From contig NZ_SCNN01000004.1 in the NCBI RefSeq assembly GCF_005503535.1, positions 248,001-312,000 on the forward strand: 64,000 bases of DNA, in the 5' to 3' direction. Below the pieces are notes generated by a model. It had not been told where the DNA came from. It was given only the letters and a program-made list of their open reading frames with translations, and did not search any database. Of this stretch, positions 55,356-62,896 are shown in pieces. The first letter of the stretch is position 1. Every line of letters starts with the position of its first letter. Both the position numbers and the translations under genes were made by a program. Origin of the DNA: Mesorhizobium comanense. Lineage in GTDB: Bacteria; Pseudomonadota; Alphaproteobacteria; Rhizobiales; Rhizobiaceae.

Positions 55356-55829
55356 TCAACCATCGGCGGTCTCGGCCATGAATTCGGCGGCGAGATTGTC
55401 CAATGCCGCGTTGAAGCCGGCTCGGCTGCCGGCGACCATGTCCTTGCCGCCGAAAGCAGCGATCTGGTCTGTCAGCACCAGCCGCGTCGACGCGCCCAGA
55501 GCCTGAAACTCGACCGTGATCAGCGAGACGGAGAGCCGGTTCCAGCCCTCGCAAACCAGCTCCGTCGAGACGATGCGCTGATCCGGCTCGATGTCGAGGT
55601 AACGGGTCTCGACGCGGTAGATCAATTTGCCGCGCGGCCCGCAGCGGCTGACATCCAGCCCGCCGACCTTGAAATCGGTCTTGTCGTAGACAAGGTCGGC
55701 TGCCGTCGATGGTGTCCCCCAGCGGGCCCGCGCGCGTGGATCCGCGAATGCCTGGAAGACCCGCGCCGGCGAGGCGTCATAGACGCGCTCCAGCACGATG
55801 GTCGCATGGATTACGGATGGCTCCGTCAT
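55356..55829 (-). CDS. SRPBCC/AHSA1-domain protein
   Basis: This 157-aa paralogue of the protein at 54448 has HATIVLERVYDASPARVFQAFADPRARARWG, then DFKVGGLDVSRCGPRG and TRLVLTDQIAAFGGKD. It starts 11 bp after the ArsR gene at 55841. In ArsR-AHSA1 pairs the regulator usually controls the ligand-binding protein. Two such genes in one cluster suggest local duplication. Confidence 0.88.
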   Translation of the reverse strand: MTEPSVIHATIVLERVYDASPARVFQAFADPRARARWGTPSTAADLVYDKTDFKVGGLDVSRCGPRGKLIYRVETRYLDIEPDQRIVSTELVCEGWNRLSVSLITVEFQALGASTRLVLTDQIAAFGGKDMVAGSRAGFNAALDNLAAEFMAETADG

Positions 55830-55840
55830 GATGGCCTCCT

Positions 55841-56176
55841 TCAGGTCTCGTCCTTGGTTTCCGCCAGGAAATCGCCGAGCCGGTCGAGCCGGCGTTCCCA
55901 GGAGAGGCGCCGCTCGTTGATCCAGTGCTCGGCCGCGCGCAGGGCCTTCGGCTCGATCTGGCAGGTGCGCACCCGCCCGACCTTCTGTGTGCGCACCAGG
56001 CCGCTCGCCTCCAGCAGGTTCAGGTGCTGGACGACGGCCGACAGCGACATCGCCAGCGGTTCGGCCAGCTGGCTCACGGAAGCCGGGCCACGCGACAGCC
56101 GGTCGACCATCTGCCGCCGCGCCGGATCGGCGAGCGCCTGGAACATCAGGTCGAGCTGGGCGGGATCGTGCAGCAT
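55841..56176 (-). CDS. ArsR-family regulator, 111 aa
   Basis: LDLMFQALADPARRQMVDRLSRGPASVSQLAEPLAMSLSAVVQHLNLLEASGLVRTQKVGRVRTCQIEP is a metal-independent ArsR domain with a C-terminal helical tail (RLSWERRLDRLGDFLAETKDE). Its start lies 5 bp after the GST stop, in the same transcription unit. The likely operator (AGTTA-CT-TAACT, 56895-56906) is before the GST gene, consistent with autorepression of the cluster. Confidence 0.9.
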   Translation of the reverse strand: MLHDPAQLDLMFQALADPARRQMVDRLSRGPASVSQLAEPLAMSLSAVVQHLNLLEASGLVRTQKVGRVRTCQIEPKALRAAEHWINERRLSWERRLDRLGDFLAETKDET

Positions 56177-56181
56177 CGTGG

Positions 56182-56838
56182 TCAGCCGTTGTTGTAGGGG
56201 AAGAACTTGAAGTAGGGCTGCGCCTCCTCGATCACCCTGGCGAAGGCGGGGCGCGGCAGCAAGCGGTCGTGATAGCGCTTCACGGCCGGATATTTGTCGC
56301 CGAACGGTTCGACCTTGTTGGCGTAGAAGAGCGCGGGAGATGCCGAGCAATCCGCCATGGTGAAGGCGTCGCCCACCGCCCACTCCCTCGACTGCATCTG
56401 CTGCTCGATGATCGCATAGGAATTGCGCAATTGCGCGCGTGCCTGCTCGACACCGAACGGATCGGTCTTGTCCTGCGGCCGCAGCCGGTCGGCGACGATC
56501 TTCTGCATCGGTTCCTGGACATAGAAGTCATAGAAACGATCGGCCTGGCGAACCGCCAGCGCCGGATCGACGTCGTCGGGAACGAGTTCGACCGGTCCCG
56601 GGTAATGAGCGGCCAGATATTCGACGACGATCGTCGATTCCAGAATCGTGCGGTCGCGCGCATCGTCGCGCAGCGCCGGCATCTTGCCGGTCGGCGAGAT
56701 TTTCAGGAAGGCAGCGCGCGATTGTTCGTCGCCGAGATCGACGATAACAGGATTAAAGGGCGTGGCGTTCTCGTAGAGCGCGATCAGCGGCTTCCAGCAG
56801 AAGGAAGCCAGGGGATGGAAGTACAACGTCAGGGACAT
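56182..56838 (-). CDS. Glutathione S-transferase family protein
   Basis: This 218-aa protein begins LTLYFHPLASFCWKPLIALYEN, a thioredoxin-like GST N-terminal domain (about 1-80) with a Ser/Cys in the active-site loop. It continues SPTGKMPAL and ILESTIVVEYLAAHYPGP. The all-helical C-terminal domain (about 95-205) contains AVGDAFTMADCSASPALFYAN, the usual N-capping box. It is the first gene of the ArsR-AHSA1 unit. The substrate is unknown. Confidence 0.88.
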   Translation of the reverse strand: MSLTLYFHPLASFCWKPLIALYENATPFNPVIVDLGDEQSRAAFLKISPTGKMPALRDDARDRTILESTIVVEYLAAHYPGPVELVPDDVDPALAVRQADRFYDFYVQEPMQKIVADRLRPQDKTDPFGVEQARAQLRNSYAIIEQQMQSREWAVGDAFTMADCSASPALFYANKVEPFGDKYPAVKRYHDRLLPRPAFARVIEEAQPYFKFFPYNNG

Positions 56839-56894
56839 TTTTCTCTCACCTCGCGTGTGACCTGTCAGCGGTACGGGTCATGGAAAACTGAAGC

Positions 56895-56906
56895 AGTTAC
56901 TTAACT
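56895..56906. promoter_or_regulatory. Candidate ArsR operator before the GST gene
   Basis: AGTTA (56895-56899) and TAACT (56902-56906) form a palindrome with 2-bp spacer, 57 bp upstream of the GST start (56838). Short TTAACTA-type sites are typical for ArsR regulators. The ArsR gene at 55841 is the likely binder. Confidence 0.4.
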
Positions 56907-56949
56907 ATTGAGATGGACCTTGTCCGTCAAGCTCGGCTGAGGACGAACC

Positions 56950-57783
56950 TCAGATGGAGCGGATGTGGGCGAGCACCGCGCCGGCGATATCAGGCCAGTC
57001 CTGCATATGCAGTTCGTGGCCGCCGCCTTCGATGCGAAGAAGCCTGGCGCCGCCGACCGCCTGGACCAGGGCTTCGCCATGTTCGATGGGAAAGATCGGA
57101 TCGGCCGTGCCGTGGATGACCAGCAATCGCGCCCTTATCTCATGCAAGCGGCCCTTGGAGTTGCCGCCGCCCCCGAGCATGAAGTGGTTGGTCGCGCTCA
57201 GGAACCCGCCGGAGCGGTCGTAGTCCTGCTCGATAAAAGCCCGCGCCCCGGCCTCGTCGAACGGATGCGCAACGCCGGCAATTGCCCTGGCATCCCTGAC
57301 CACGAAGTCGATCGCCTGGCGGCAGTCCGACCAGTCGACGTCGGCGCCGCCGGCGGAATGCTCGATATAGGACGCGCTCATCGTCGGCAGGTGCGATGTG
57401 TCCATTCCCACCGGCGAACTGCTGATCACGGTCAGCGACGCGACGCGCGAGGGGTGCCTGAGCGCCACGTGCTGTGCGATCATGCCGCCCATCGACATGC
57501 CGGCGACATGCGCCCTTTCGATGCCGTGGCTGTCGAGCACACCGACCGCGTCGTCAGCCATGTCGTCGAATGAATAGGGCGGCTTTCCCGGCGGATATTT
57601 GGTTGAGCGGCCGGTGTCGCGGTTGTCGTAGCGGATCACGAACAGGCCTCCATCGGCAAGCCTCCGGCAAAGCGCCTCCGGCCACCAGAGCATGGATGCC
57701 ATTGCGCCCATGATCAGCAGCAATGCAGGATTTTGGGCGTCGCCGAACGTCTCGGACACAATCGTGGCTTGCGTGGCGGTCAT
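56950..57783 (-). CDS. Alpha/beta hydrolase
   Basis: This 277-aa enzyme carries the oxyanion and nucleophile motif GMSMGG with Ser97, an N-terminal PALLLIMGAMASMLWWPEALCRRLADGGLFVIRYDNRDTGRSTKYP and the late GGHELHMQDWP with catalytic His. The lid has an SATNHFML segment. The family includes esterases and DhaA-like hydrolases; the substrate cannot be told. It is divergent from the HxlR regulator. Confidence 0.88.
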   Translation of the reverse strand: MTATQATIVSETFGDAQNPALLLIMGAMASMLWWPEALCRRLADGGLFVIRYDNRDTGRSTKYPPGKPPYSFDDMADDAVGVLDSHGIERAHVAGMSMGGMIAQHVALRHPSRVASLTVISSSPVGMDTSHLPTMSASYIEHSAGGADVDWSDCRQAIDFVVRDARAIAGVAHPFDEAGARAFIEQDYDRSGGFLSATNHFMLGGGGNSKGRLHEIRARLLVIHGTADPIFPIEHGEALVQAVGGARLLRIEGGGHELHMQDWPDIAGAVLAHIRSI

Positions 57784-57815
57784 TGCTGGGCCCTCCAGAC
57801 TGATTGCATTTTGAA

Positions 57816-57856
57816 ATCAGTTGCACGATAGGCAAACTGATACGATAATGCAACTG
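57816..57856. promoter_or_regulatory. Operator array between the hydrolase and HxlR genes
   Basis: CAGTTGCA (57819-57826) and its exact reverse complement TGCAACTG (57849-57856) flank a 22-bp spacer holding GCAAACTGAT (57832-57841), which pairs with ATCAGTTGC (57816-57824). Half-sites of this size suit a winged-helix dimer such as HxlR. Autoregulation and control of the hydrolase are inferred. Confidence 0.55.
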
Positions 57857-57871
57857 GTTTTGCGGAGAAAA

Positions 57872-58399
57872 ATGAAAATGACGCTTGATCGCCGGTCCGG
57901 CTGTCCGATCAACCTGTCGCTGGAAGTGTTCGGCGACCGTTGGAGCCTGATCATTCTTCGCGACATGATTTTCGGCGGCAGGCGGCATTTTCGTGAACTG
58001 CTCAATGGATCGATGGAAGGCATCGCCTCCAACATCCTGGCCGACCGGCTGAAGCGGCTTATGGAACTCGGCATGCTGACCAAGGCTGATGACCCCAGCC
58101 ACAAGCAGAAGGCGATTTACAGCCTGACCGAGATGGCGATCACGCTGGTGCCGATCCTTGCCCATCTCGGCGCCTGGGGCCGCGTCTGGCTGCCCACGAC
58201 CGAGGAGCTCTCGATCCGGGCCGAGCTTCTGGAAAAAGGCGGGCCGCCACTATGGGACAAGTTCATGGACGAGTTGCGCCATGAACATCTCGGCGCGCCG
58301 CTCGATGCAACGACAGGCCCGTCGGTACGCGCCACCTTGCAGGCGGCCTATGAAACTGTCGTCGCCGGCAAGGCTCTCGGCGCCAACCCGGCCGCCTGA
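57872..58399 (+). CDS. HxlR-family transcriptional regulator
   Basis: This 175-aa protein has the DUF24/HxlR winged helix in residues 8-100: RRSGCPINLSLEVFGDRWSLIILRDMIFGGRRHFRELLNGSMEGIASNILADRLKRLMELGMLTKAD. The Cys10-Pro pair is the position used as a redox sensor in HxlR/YodB-type regulators. The C-terminal 75 residues are helical. ATG 57872 is preceded by GGAGAAAA. It likely represses or activates the divergent hydrolase under quinone or thiol stress. Confidence 0.88.
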   Translation: MKMTLDRRSGCPINLSLEVFGDRWSLIILRDMIFGGRRHFRELLNGSMEGIASNILADRLKRLMELGMLTKADDPSHKQKAIYSLTEMAITLVPILAHLGAWGRVWLPTTEELSIRAELLEKGGPPLWDKFMDELRHEHLGAPLDATTGPSVRATLQAAYETVVAGKALGANPAA

Positions 58400-58475
58400 A
58401 CAACTATTTTCCCCGTTTGGCAGCCGGCTCTGCTACAACGGTGGAAAATCAGATCTCACGGGATTGGATAGGCTC

Positions 58476-58712
58476 TTGGTCGAGAACTCTAGGGATACTG
58501 CCCGCGCGCGTGCCGATCTGCGCTTCAAGAAGCAGGAAGAGGCCGCAACCGTTCGTCAGAAAGCAATGGCCGAATATGCCGCCGAGAGCGATGCCCGCAA
58601 GGTCAAGACCGACAAGCTGCGGGCGCTCCGGCTCGCCAAGGAAGCCGAAGACCTCGCCAACTCGGCAGCGACGCCGACCGCGAAGCCGGCCCGCGCCAAG
58701 AAGAAGAAGTAA
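58476..58712 (+). CDS. Small basic coiled-coil protein, 78 aa
   Basis: The TTG at 58476 opens a frame LVENSRDTARARADLRFKKQEEA... ending ARAKKKK. It is Ala/Lys/Glu/Arg-rich, with a long amphipathic helix and no hydrophobic core. Similar small proteins are common in Rhizobiales. An ATG at 58566 would give a 48-aa form. The start is uncertain; AGG lies only 4 bases upstream of the TTG. Unknown function. Confidence 0.6.
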   Translation: MVENSRDTARARADLRFKKQEEAATVRQKAMAEYAAESDARKVKTDKLRALRLAKEAEDLANSAATPTAKPARAKKKK

Positions 58713-58770
58713 GCCTGAACTCCTACAGCGTCGACCGTGCCCGATGATCTGGTCGCCGGCCTTGATCGGC

Positions 58771-58899
58771 TAGAGCAATTGCAGGAAAAGTGCATAGCGG
58801 TTCTCCCGGGAGAAGCGCGAAGCGCTTCCCCTTGGGAATTGCTTGAAAACAAAGACTTAGAGCGGTTCGGCGATTCCGTGAAACGCTGAACCGCTCTGG
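58771..58899. repeat. RIME-like double palindrome, copy F (longest)
   Basis: AGAGCAATTGCAGGAAAAGTG pairs with GGGAATTGC across an extra stem (GAAGCGCGAAGCGCTTC). The second palindrome AGAGCGGTTCGGCG/CGCTGAACCGCTCT is well formed. It fills most of the 316-bp gap before the GlcG gene; nothing else was seen there. Confidence 0.85.
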
Positions 58900-59028
58900 G
58901 CGCCTGTAGACGGCTCTGCCCGAAGGCGCCGCCGACCCGCCGCTTCACGAGAAGCAATTTCAACGGAAACCGGGATTGCTTCGTCCGGCGGACCGCCGAA
59001 GATTGACCTACTCAAACAGGAGACCGCC

Positions 59029-59460
59029 ATGACCGCGCTGCCGCTCGAAAAAGCCAATGTGATCGTAAATGCCGCCTTCGCCAAAGGCAGCAGCCTCAAG
59101 CTCAAACCGCTCGGCGTGTCGGTGCTGGATGCTGGCGGGCACCTCGTCGCCTTCCAGCGTCAGGACGGCGCCTCGTTCCTGCGCCCGCAAATGTCGGCCG
59201 GCAAGGCCTATGGCGCGCTGGCCATCGGCATGGGTTCGCGCCGGGTCGAGGCCTTCGCAAAGGAGCGCCCGCATCTGGTCGCCGGCATTTCCGACGTGTC
59301 GGGCGGACGCGTGCTGCCGGTGGTCGGCGGCGTGCTGATCCGCGACAAGGCCGGCACCATTGTCGGCGCCGTCGGCATATCAGGTGACACGTCGGACAAT
59401 GACGAGGCAGCGGCCATCGCCGGCATCGAGGCGGCGGGCTTCACCGCCGATCCGGGCTGA
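59029..59460 (+). CDS. GlcG/HbpS-family heme-binding-like protein
   Basis: This 143-aa protein has the DUF336/HbpS fold: KPLGVSVLDAGGHLVAFQRQDGASFLRPQMSAGKAYGAL, then GGRVLPVVGGVLIRDKAGTIVGAVGISGDTSDNDEAAAIAGIEAAG. Members bind heme or corrinoid cofactors, or sit beside glycolate oxidase genes. ACAGGAGACCGCC precedes the ATG. Role unresolved here. Confidence 0.88.
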   Translation: MTALPLEKANVIVNAAFAKGSSLKLKPLGVSVLDAGGHLVAFQRQDGASFLRPQMSAGKAYGALAIGMGSRRVEAFAKERPHLVAGISDVSGGRVLPVVGGVLIRDKAGTIVGAVGISGDTSDNDEAAAIAGIEAAGFTADPG

Positions 59461-59464
59461 ACCC

Positions 59465-59866
59465 TCAGTTGAAGTTGATGTCGCGGCTGGCCGAGCGCAT
59501 CGACACCGCGAACCCGGCAAGCACATCGAACAGCGCGATGATCATCAGCGTGAAGAAGATGGAGTGCGCCGCGCCCTTCACCAGCAGGAACTCGACGAGG
59601 AAAGCGACGAAGACCAGTGTCGACAGGAGATGATCCATGATCGACGCGGTCGTGGTGCGTGCCGACTTCACCATTTCGAGGAACAGGAAGATCAGCCCGA
59701 TCAGCACCATCAGATCGCCGAGTGTCATCGAAAACACCCCACCCGACATCATGTGGAAGGAGAAGACTTCGCTCGCCCACGGATCGTCGCCGCCGCCGAA
59801 TATTCCAAGCAGGCCGAGATTGTAGAGCACGAAGGGCACGATCAGAAGCGGGACGGCACCAAACAT
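59465..59866 (-). CDS. Four-TM membrane protein, 133 aa
   Basis: Hydrophobic segments at about 4-22, 48-66, 80-98 and 105-122 suggest a four-helix bundle. It begins MFGAVPLLIVPFVLYNLGLLGIF and has an EMVKSARTTTASIMDHLLSTLVF connector. A longer frame starting at 60124 has no support. No family is recognised by name; it is conserved-looking. Inner-membrane location inferred. Confidence 0.7.
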   Translation of the reverse strand: MFGAVPLLIVPFVLYNLGLLGIFGGGDDPWASEVFSFHMMSGGVFSMTLGDLMVLIGLIFLFLEMVKSARTTTASIMDHLLSTLVFVAFLVEFLLVKGAAHSIFFTLMIIALFDVLAGFAVSMRSASRDINFN

Positions 59867-60271
59867 CCGGCGTCTCCATTTGGGGGCATCTTCTGTACAA
59901 TGCTCCACAGGCGCGCCGTCAAGATTTTTCGCGCAAGGCCGCGAACACGGTCGAAGACCGCGTGCAACAAATGCTGTCGGCCATTGGCCGGACGACAGGA
60001 AACAGCCGAAACCCGGCTCAGCGCTTGAAGTAACCGGCGCGCACCGCGGCGCCGATGACGTTGAGGATGATATGCCGATTCCTTGATCAGCGTGATGGAA
60101 AGGGCTGGTGACCGCCGGTTCCATGTAGCCGAGGACCCGCGACCAGCAACTGCTCGGCGGCCGCCGTCAACGCTTTGGGCACGCGTCCACCAGGAAAACG
60201 GGCGGCCAGGCCGGACACATCGGCTGCGGCCCGAACTGCGGGCGGCGGCGGTCAATCCGCTGCGCCAAACG
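59867..60271. other. Intergenic stretch without a clear gene
   Basis: About 400 bp lie between the four-TM gene and rpmF. A minus-strand tail reading IILNVIGAAVRAGYFKR then stop (near 60019-60072) could be the end of a decayed membrane-protein gene, but no coherent upstream frame exists. No RIME copy is seen here. Confidence 0.4.
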
Positions 60272-60278
60272 CAAAAAA

Positions 60279-60299
60279 CCGGCCAGAGGCCGGTCTTTT
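60279..60299 (-). terminator. Terminator of rpmF
   Basis: ACCGGCC-AGA-GGCCGGT forms a perfect stem. On the minus strand it is followed by TTTTTTGCG. It lies 30 bp after the rpmF stop. Confidence 0.85.
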
Positions 60300-60328
60300 G
60301 TAACTCAAACCCGGGGAAGAGGCTGGTG

Positions 60329-60511
60329 TCAGCCTTCCTTGGGGGTCAGCACCTGACGGCCGCGATACATGCCGGTCTTCAGGTCGATGTGGTGCGGGCG
60401 GCGCATTTCGCCGGAATTCTTGTCCTCGACATAGGTCGGGGCCTTGAGGGCGTCGGCCGAGCGGCGCATGCCGCGCTTGGACGGAGAGGTTTTGCGTTTC
60501 GGAACGGCCAT
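60329..60511 (-). CDS. rpmF: 50S ribosomal protein L32
   Basis: This 60-aa basic protein begins [23 protein letters not shown], the invariant L32 start, and has the alphaproteobacterial end ([24 protein letters not shown]). The Cys zinc-ribbon residues are replaced, as in this class. It is a single gene with its own terminator, 141 bp from mtgA. Confidence 0.96.
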   Translation of the reverse strand: MAVPKRKTSPSKRGMRRSADALKAPTYVEDKNSGEMRRPHHIDLKTGMYRGRQVLTPKEG

Positions 60512-60651
60512 GGATATGCTCCACTACATGGTCAAAAGCCCCGCCCGCCCTCGTGAAAGGGCCATGTCGGGGCCTAAATCTGAGAAAGTCGGGTGCCTAT
60601 ACACGCCTGATGCCGTTTTGGCCAGCACTGGCGCGAATTTTTTTATGCCGG

Positions 60652-61362
60652 CTAGTCGAGACAGCCGACATAAGCGCCGGATCGGCCTGCCCTGCGCTCG
60701 ATCAGGTTGGCGAGTCTCCTCAGGCCGGGCCCGGGTTTGGCCGGATTGCGGGCGATCGGGTTGGGCAGGGTGACGGCGAGAAGCGCCGCCTGCCGTCTGT
60801 TCAATTGCTTTGCGGAAATGCCGAAATGGTGCTGCGCGGCCGCCTCGATGCCATAGATGCCCGGCCCCCATTCGGCGATGTTGAGGTAGATTTCCATGAT
60901 CCGCCGTTTCGACATCACCGCGTCGAAGTAGACCGCCAGCGGCAGTTCGACGACCTTGCGCACCGTGCCCAGCGGCCTCGACCAGAGAAATAGGTTTTTC
61001 ACCGTCTGCATGGTGATGGTCGAAGCCCCGCGCGTCGCCTCGCCGGCCAGTGCATCGTCGACCACGCCCTTGAGTTCGCCGAGATCGACGCCGCGATGAA
61101 AGCAGAACTGCCCGTCCTCGGACATGATGACGGAGTGGGCAAGCACCGGCGCGACGTCGTCGATGGACACCCAGCGCCTGTCGTAACCGGAGAAGGTCGC
61201 CAGATCCTTCAGCATCAGCGTCGACACCGGATGCACGAAGGATGGCAGGTAAAGGAAAGTCAGCACCGCCGGGATCAGCGCCAGCACTGCGGCCACGACG
61301 ATGCCGCGCCGGACCCAGCGCCTGAGACCGCGACGCTTCACGCCTCGCGATCCCGTCGCCAT
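60652..61362 (-). CDS. mtgA: Monofunctional peptidoglycan transglycosylase MtgA
   Basis: This 236-aa type II membrane enzyme polymerises lipid II. The N-terminal TM helix is [20 protein letters not shown] (21-40). The GT51 motifs are visible: [15 protein letters not shown] with catalytic Glu82, [14 protein letters not shown], and [23 protein letters not shown]. Start 61362 gives the usual length; an upstream GTG at 61509 would add 49 unlike residues from repeat-like DNA. Confidence 0.94.
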   Translation of the reverse strand: MATGSRGVKRRGLRRWVRRGIVVAAVLALIPAVLTFLYLPSFVHPVSTLMLKDLATFSGYDRRWVSIDDVAPVLAHSVIMSEDGQFCFHRGVDLGELKGVVDDALAGEATRGASTITMQTVKNLFLWSRPLGTVRKVVELPLAVYFDAVMSKRRIMEIYLNIAEWGPGIYGIEAAAQHHFGISAKQLNRRQAALLAVTLPNPIARNPAKPGPGLRRLANLIERRAGRSGAYVGCLD

Positions 61363-61439
61363 GTCCAGCTTTTCGGTCTCATGATCGACGATCGGTTCCG
61401 CCAAGCCGCCCAACCCGTGCCAGAGAACTCGTTTCGAAC

Positions 61440-61600
61440 CTCGCCTCGGTGAGTCATATGACGGTGTTTCGAGAACCGGAGCGGAGCGTACATTCGAGTA
61501 CGCGAGCACCGGAAGCGCGGAAAACGCCCTCAGATGACCGCAGGAGCAGAGTTTCCAAACGGGCTCTTACCGCTCCGGCATAATGGCGCTTGCCTTCTTG
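61440..61600. repeat. Possible dispersed repeat element before ispA
   Basis: The block contains GAGAACCGGAGCGGAGCGTAC, the palindrome GCGTAC/GTACGC, then CGAGCACCGGAAGCGC and CAGAGTTTCCAAACGGGCTC. Similar blocks seem common in Mesorhizobium intergenic DNA from memory; only one copy occurs in this window. Confidence 0.35.
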
Positions 61601-61634
61601 CGCAACGTCTGAGTGTCGGCTACCGCTCCCCGCC

Positions 61635-62552
61635 ATGACGAATGACGACGAAATGGCGTTCGAAATGGCACTCATCCGGCGGGCCGCGGCCGTCGAGGTG
61701 TTGCTGCGGCGGCTGCTCGACGACCGCCCGCTCTCGGGCGAGATCGTCCGGCCCGATCGGCTGATGGCGGCGATGCGCCATGGCGTGCTGAACGGCGGCA
61801 AACGACTGCGCCCTTTCCTGGTCATGGAAAGTGCCGCCCTGTTTTCGGCTGATGGCGAGGCGGCGCTGCGTGTCGCCGCCGCCCTTGAATGCGTGCACTG
61901 CTATTCGCTGATCCACGACGACCTGCCGGCCATGGATGATGACGACCTTCGCCGCGGCCAGCCGACCGTGCACAAGGCCTTTGACGACGCGACCGCCATC
62001 CTGGCCGGCGATGCGTTGCTGACGCTGGCCTTCGACATCGTTGCCGGCGAAGCGACCGCGTTGCCGGCCGAGAGACGGGCAGCTCTCGTGCTGGCGCTTG
62101 CCCGCGCGGCCGGCGCCGGCGGCATGGTCGGCGGCCAGATGCTGGACCTCGAAGCCGAGCGCATTCGGCCCGACGAAGCCGGCATCATCAGGCTGCAGGC
62201 AATGAAGACCGGCGCGCTGATCCGCTTCGCCTGCGAGGCGGGCGCCATCGTCGCCGGCGCTCCGGCCGAAGACCGCGAGCGGCTGGCGGAATTCGGCTCC
62301 GCGATCGGTCTTGCCTTCCAGCTCGCCGACGACCTGCTCGACCTTACGGCTGACGCCAAGCAGATGGGCAAGGCGACCGGCAAGGACGCCGCCGCCGGCA
62401 AGGGAACGCTGGTTGCGCTGCACGGCGCAAGCTGGGCGCGCAGCCAGCTCAACGGCCTTGTCGCGCAGGCACATCAGCTCCTCGAGCCCTATGGCGACGG
62501 CTCGGCGCGGCTGAAACAGGCCGCGACCTTCATCGCGACGCGCAACAACTGA
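61635..62552 (+). CDS. ispA: Polyprenyl synthetase (farnesyl-diphosphate synthase-like)
   Basis: This 305-aa isoprenoid chain-elongation enzyme has the first aspartate-rich motif DDLPAMD (95-101) and the second DDLLD (232-236). NGGKRLRPFLV and GGQMLDL segments are also present. An inserted pair of residues between the first two Asp groups (LPAM) and the neighbouring CYSLIHDD marks the short-chain bacterial FPP synthase type. ATG 61635 is used; 61590 is possible. Next to mtgA, divergent. Confidence 0.9.
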   Translation: MTNDDEMAFEMALIRRAAAVEVLLRRLLDDRPLSGEIVRPDRLMAAMRHGVLNGGKRLRPFLVMESAALFSADGEAALRVAAALECVHCYSLIHDDLPAMDDDDLRRGQPTVHKAFDDATAILAGDALLTLAFDIVAGEATALPAERRAALVLALARAAGAGGMVGGQMLDLEAERIRPDEAGIIRLQAMKTGALIRFACEAGAIVAGAPAEDRERLAEFGSAIGLAFQLADDLLDLTADAKQMGKATGKDAAAGKGTLVALHGASWARSQLNGLVAQAHQLLEPYGDGSARLKQAATFIATRNN

Positions 62553-62896
62553 TGGCTCCCGGCCGGCTTGCGTTCGACGGATGCGGTCCAGTCAACGCGT
62601 AGACATATGCCGCCCGCCAACATCGCATAATTATTCACCGACTAAATAATCCCACGCCGCGCATCTTATAAAAGGAGCGCCAAGCCTACGCATTTCTTTC
62701 TGAAACGCAAATCCGCATCAAAATCCGATTGCATATTTCCATATTACAGCAATACTTACTGAAGTGGATGGGTTGGCCACGGTGTCGGGTTGAGGAATAA
62801 TTTTCTTGTTACATGAATAGTTTGCGGCCTTACAGATAAGTCTCATCCCCAGTCGATGCTGTCACCTGGCCTCCTGCGATATGAGGAGAAATGGGC
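62553..62896. other. AT-rich intergenic leader
   Basis: These 344 bp change from GC-rich to strikingly AT-rich between about 62620 and 62830 (TATTCACC, AATAATCC, CTTATAAAAGG, ATTATAGC-type words). No gene is visible. A weak -10-like TATAAA lies near 62667. The change suggests a regulatory leader or the edge of acquired DNA. Confidence 0.45.

Noticed and set aside
60019-60072. Possible 3' remnant of a membrane-protein gene (IILNVIGAAVRAGYFKR then stop)
   Set aside because: Only about 17 residues look coherent, and no upstream frame or homologue could be recognised.
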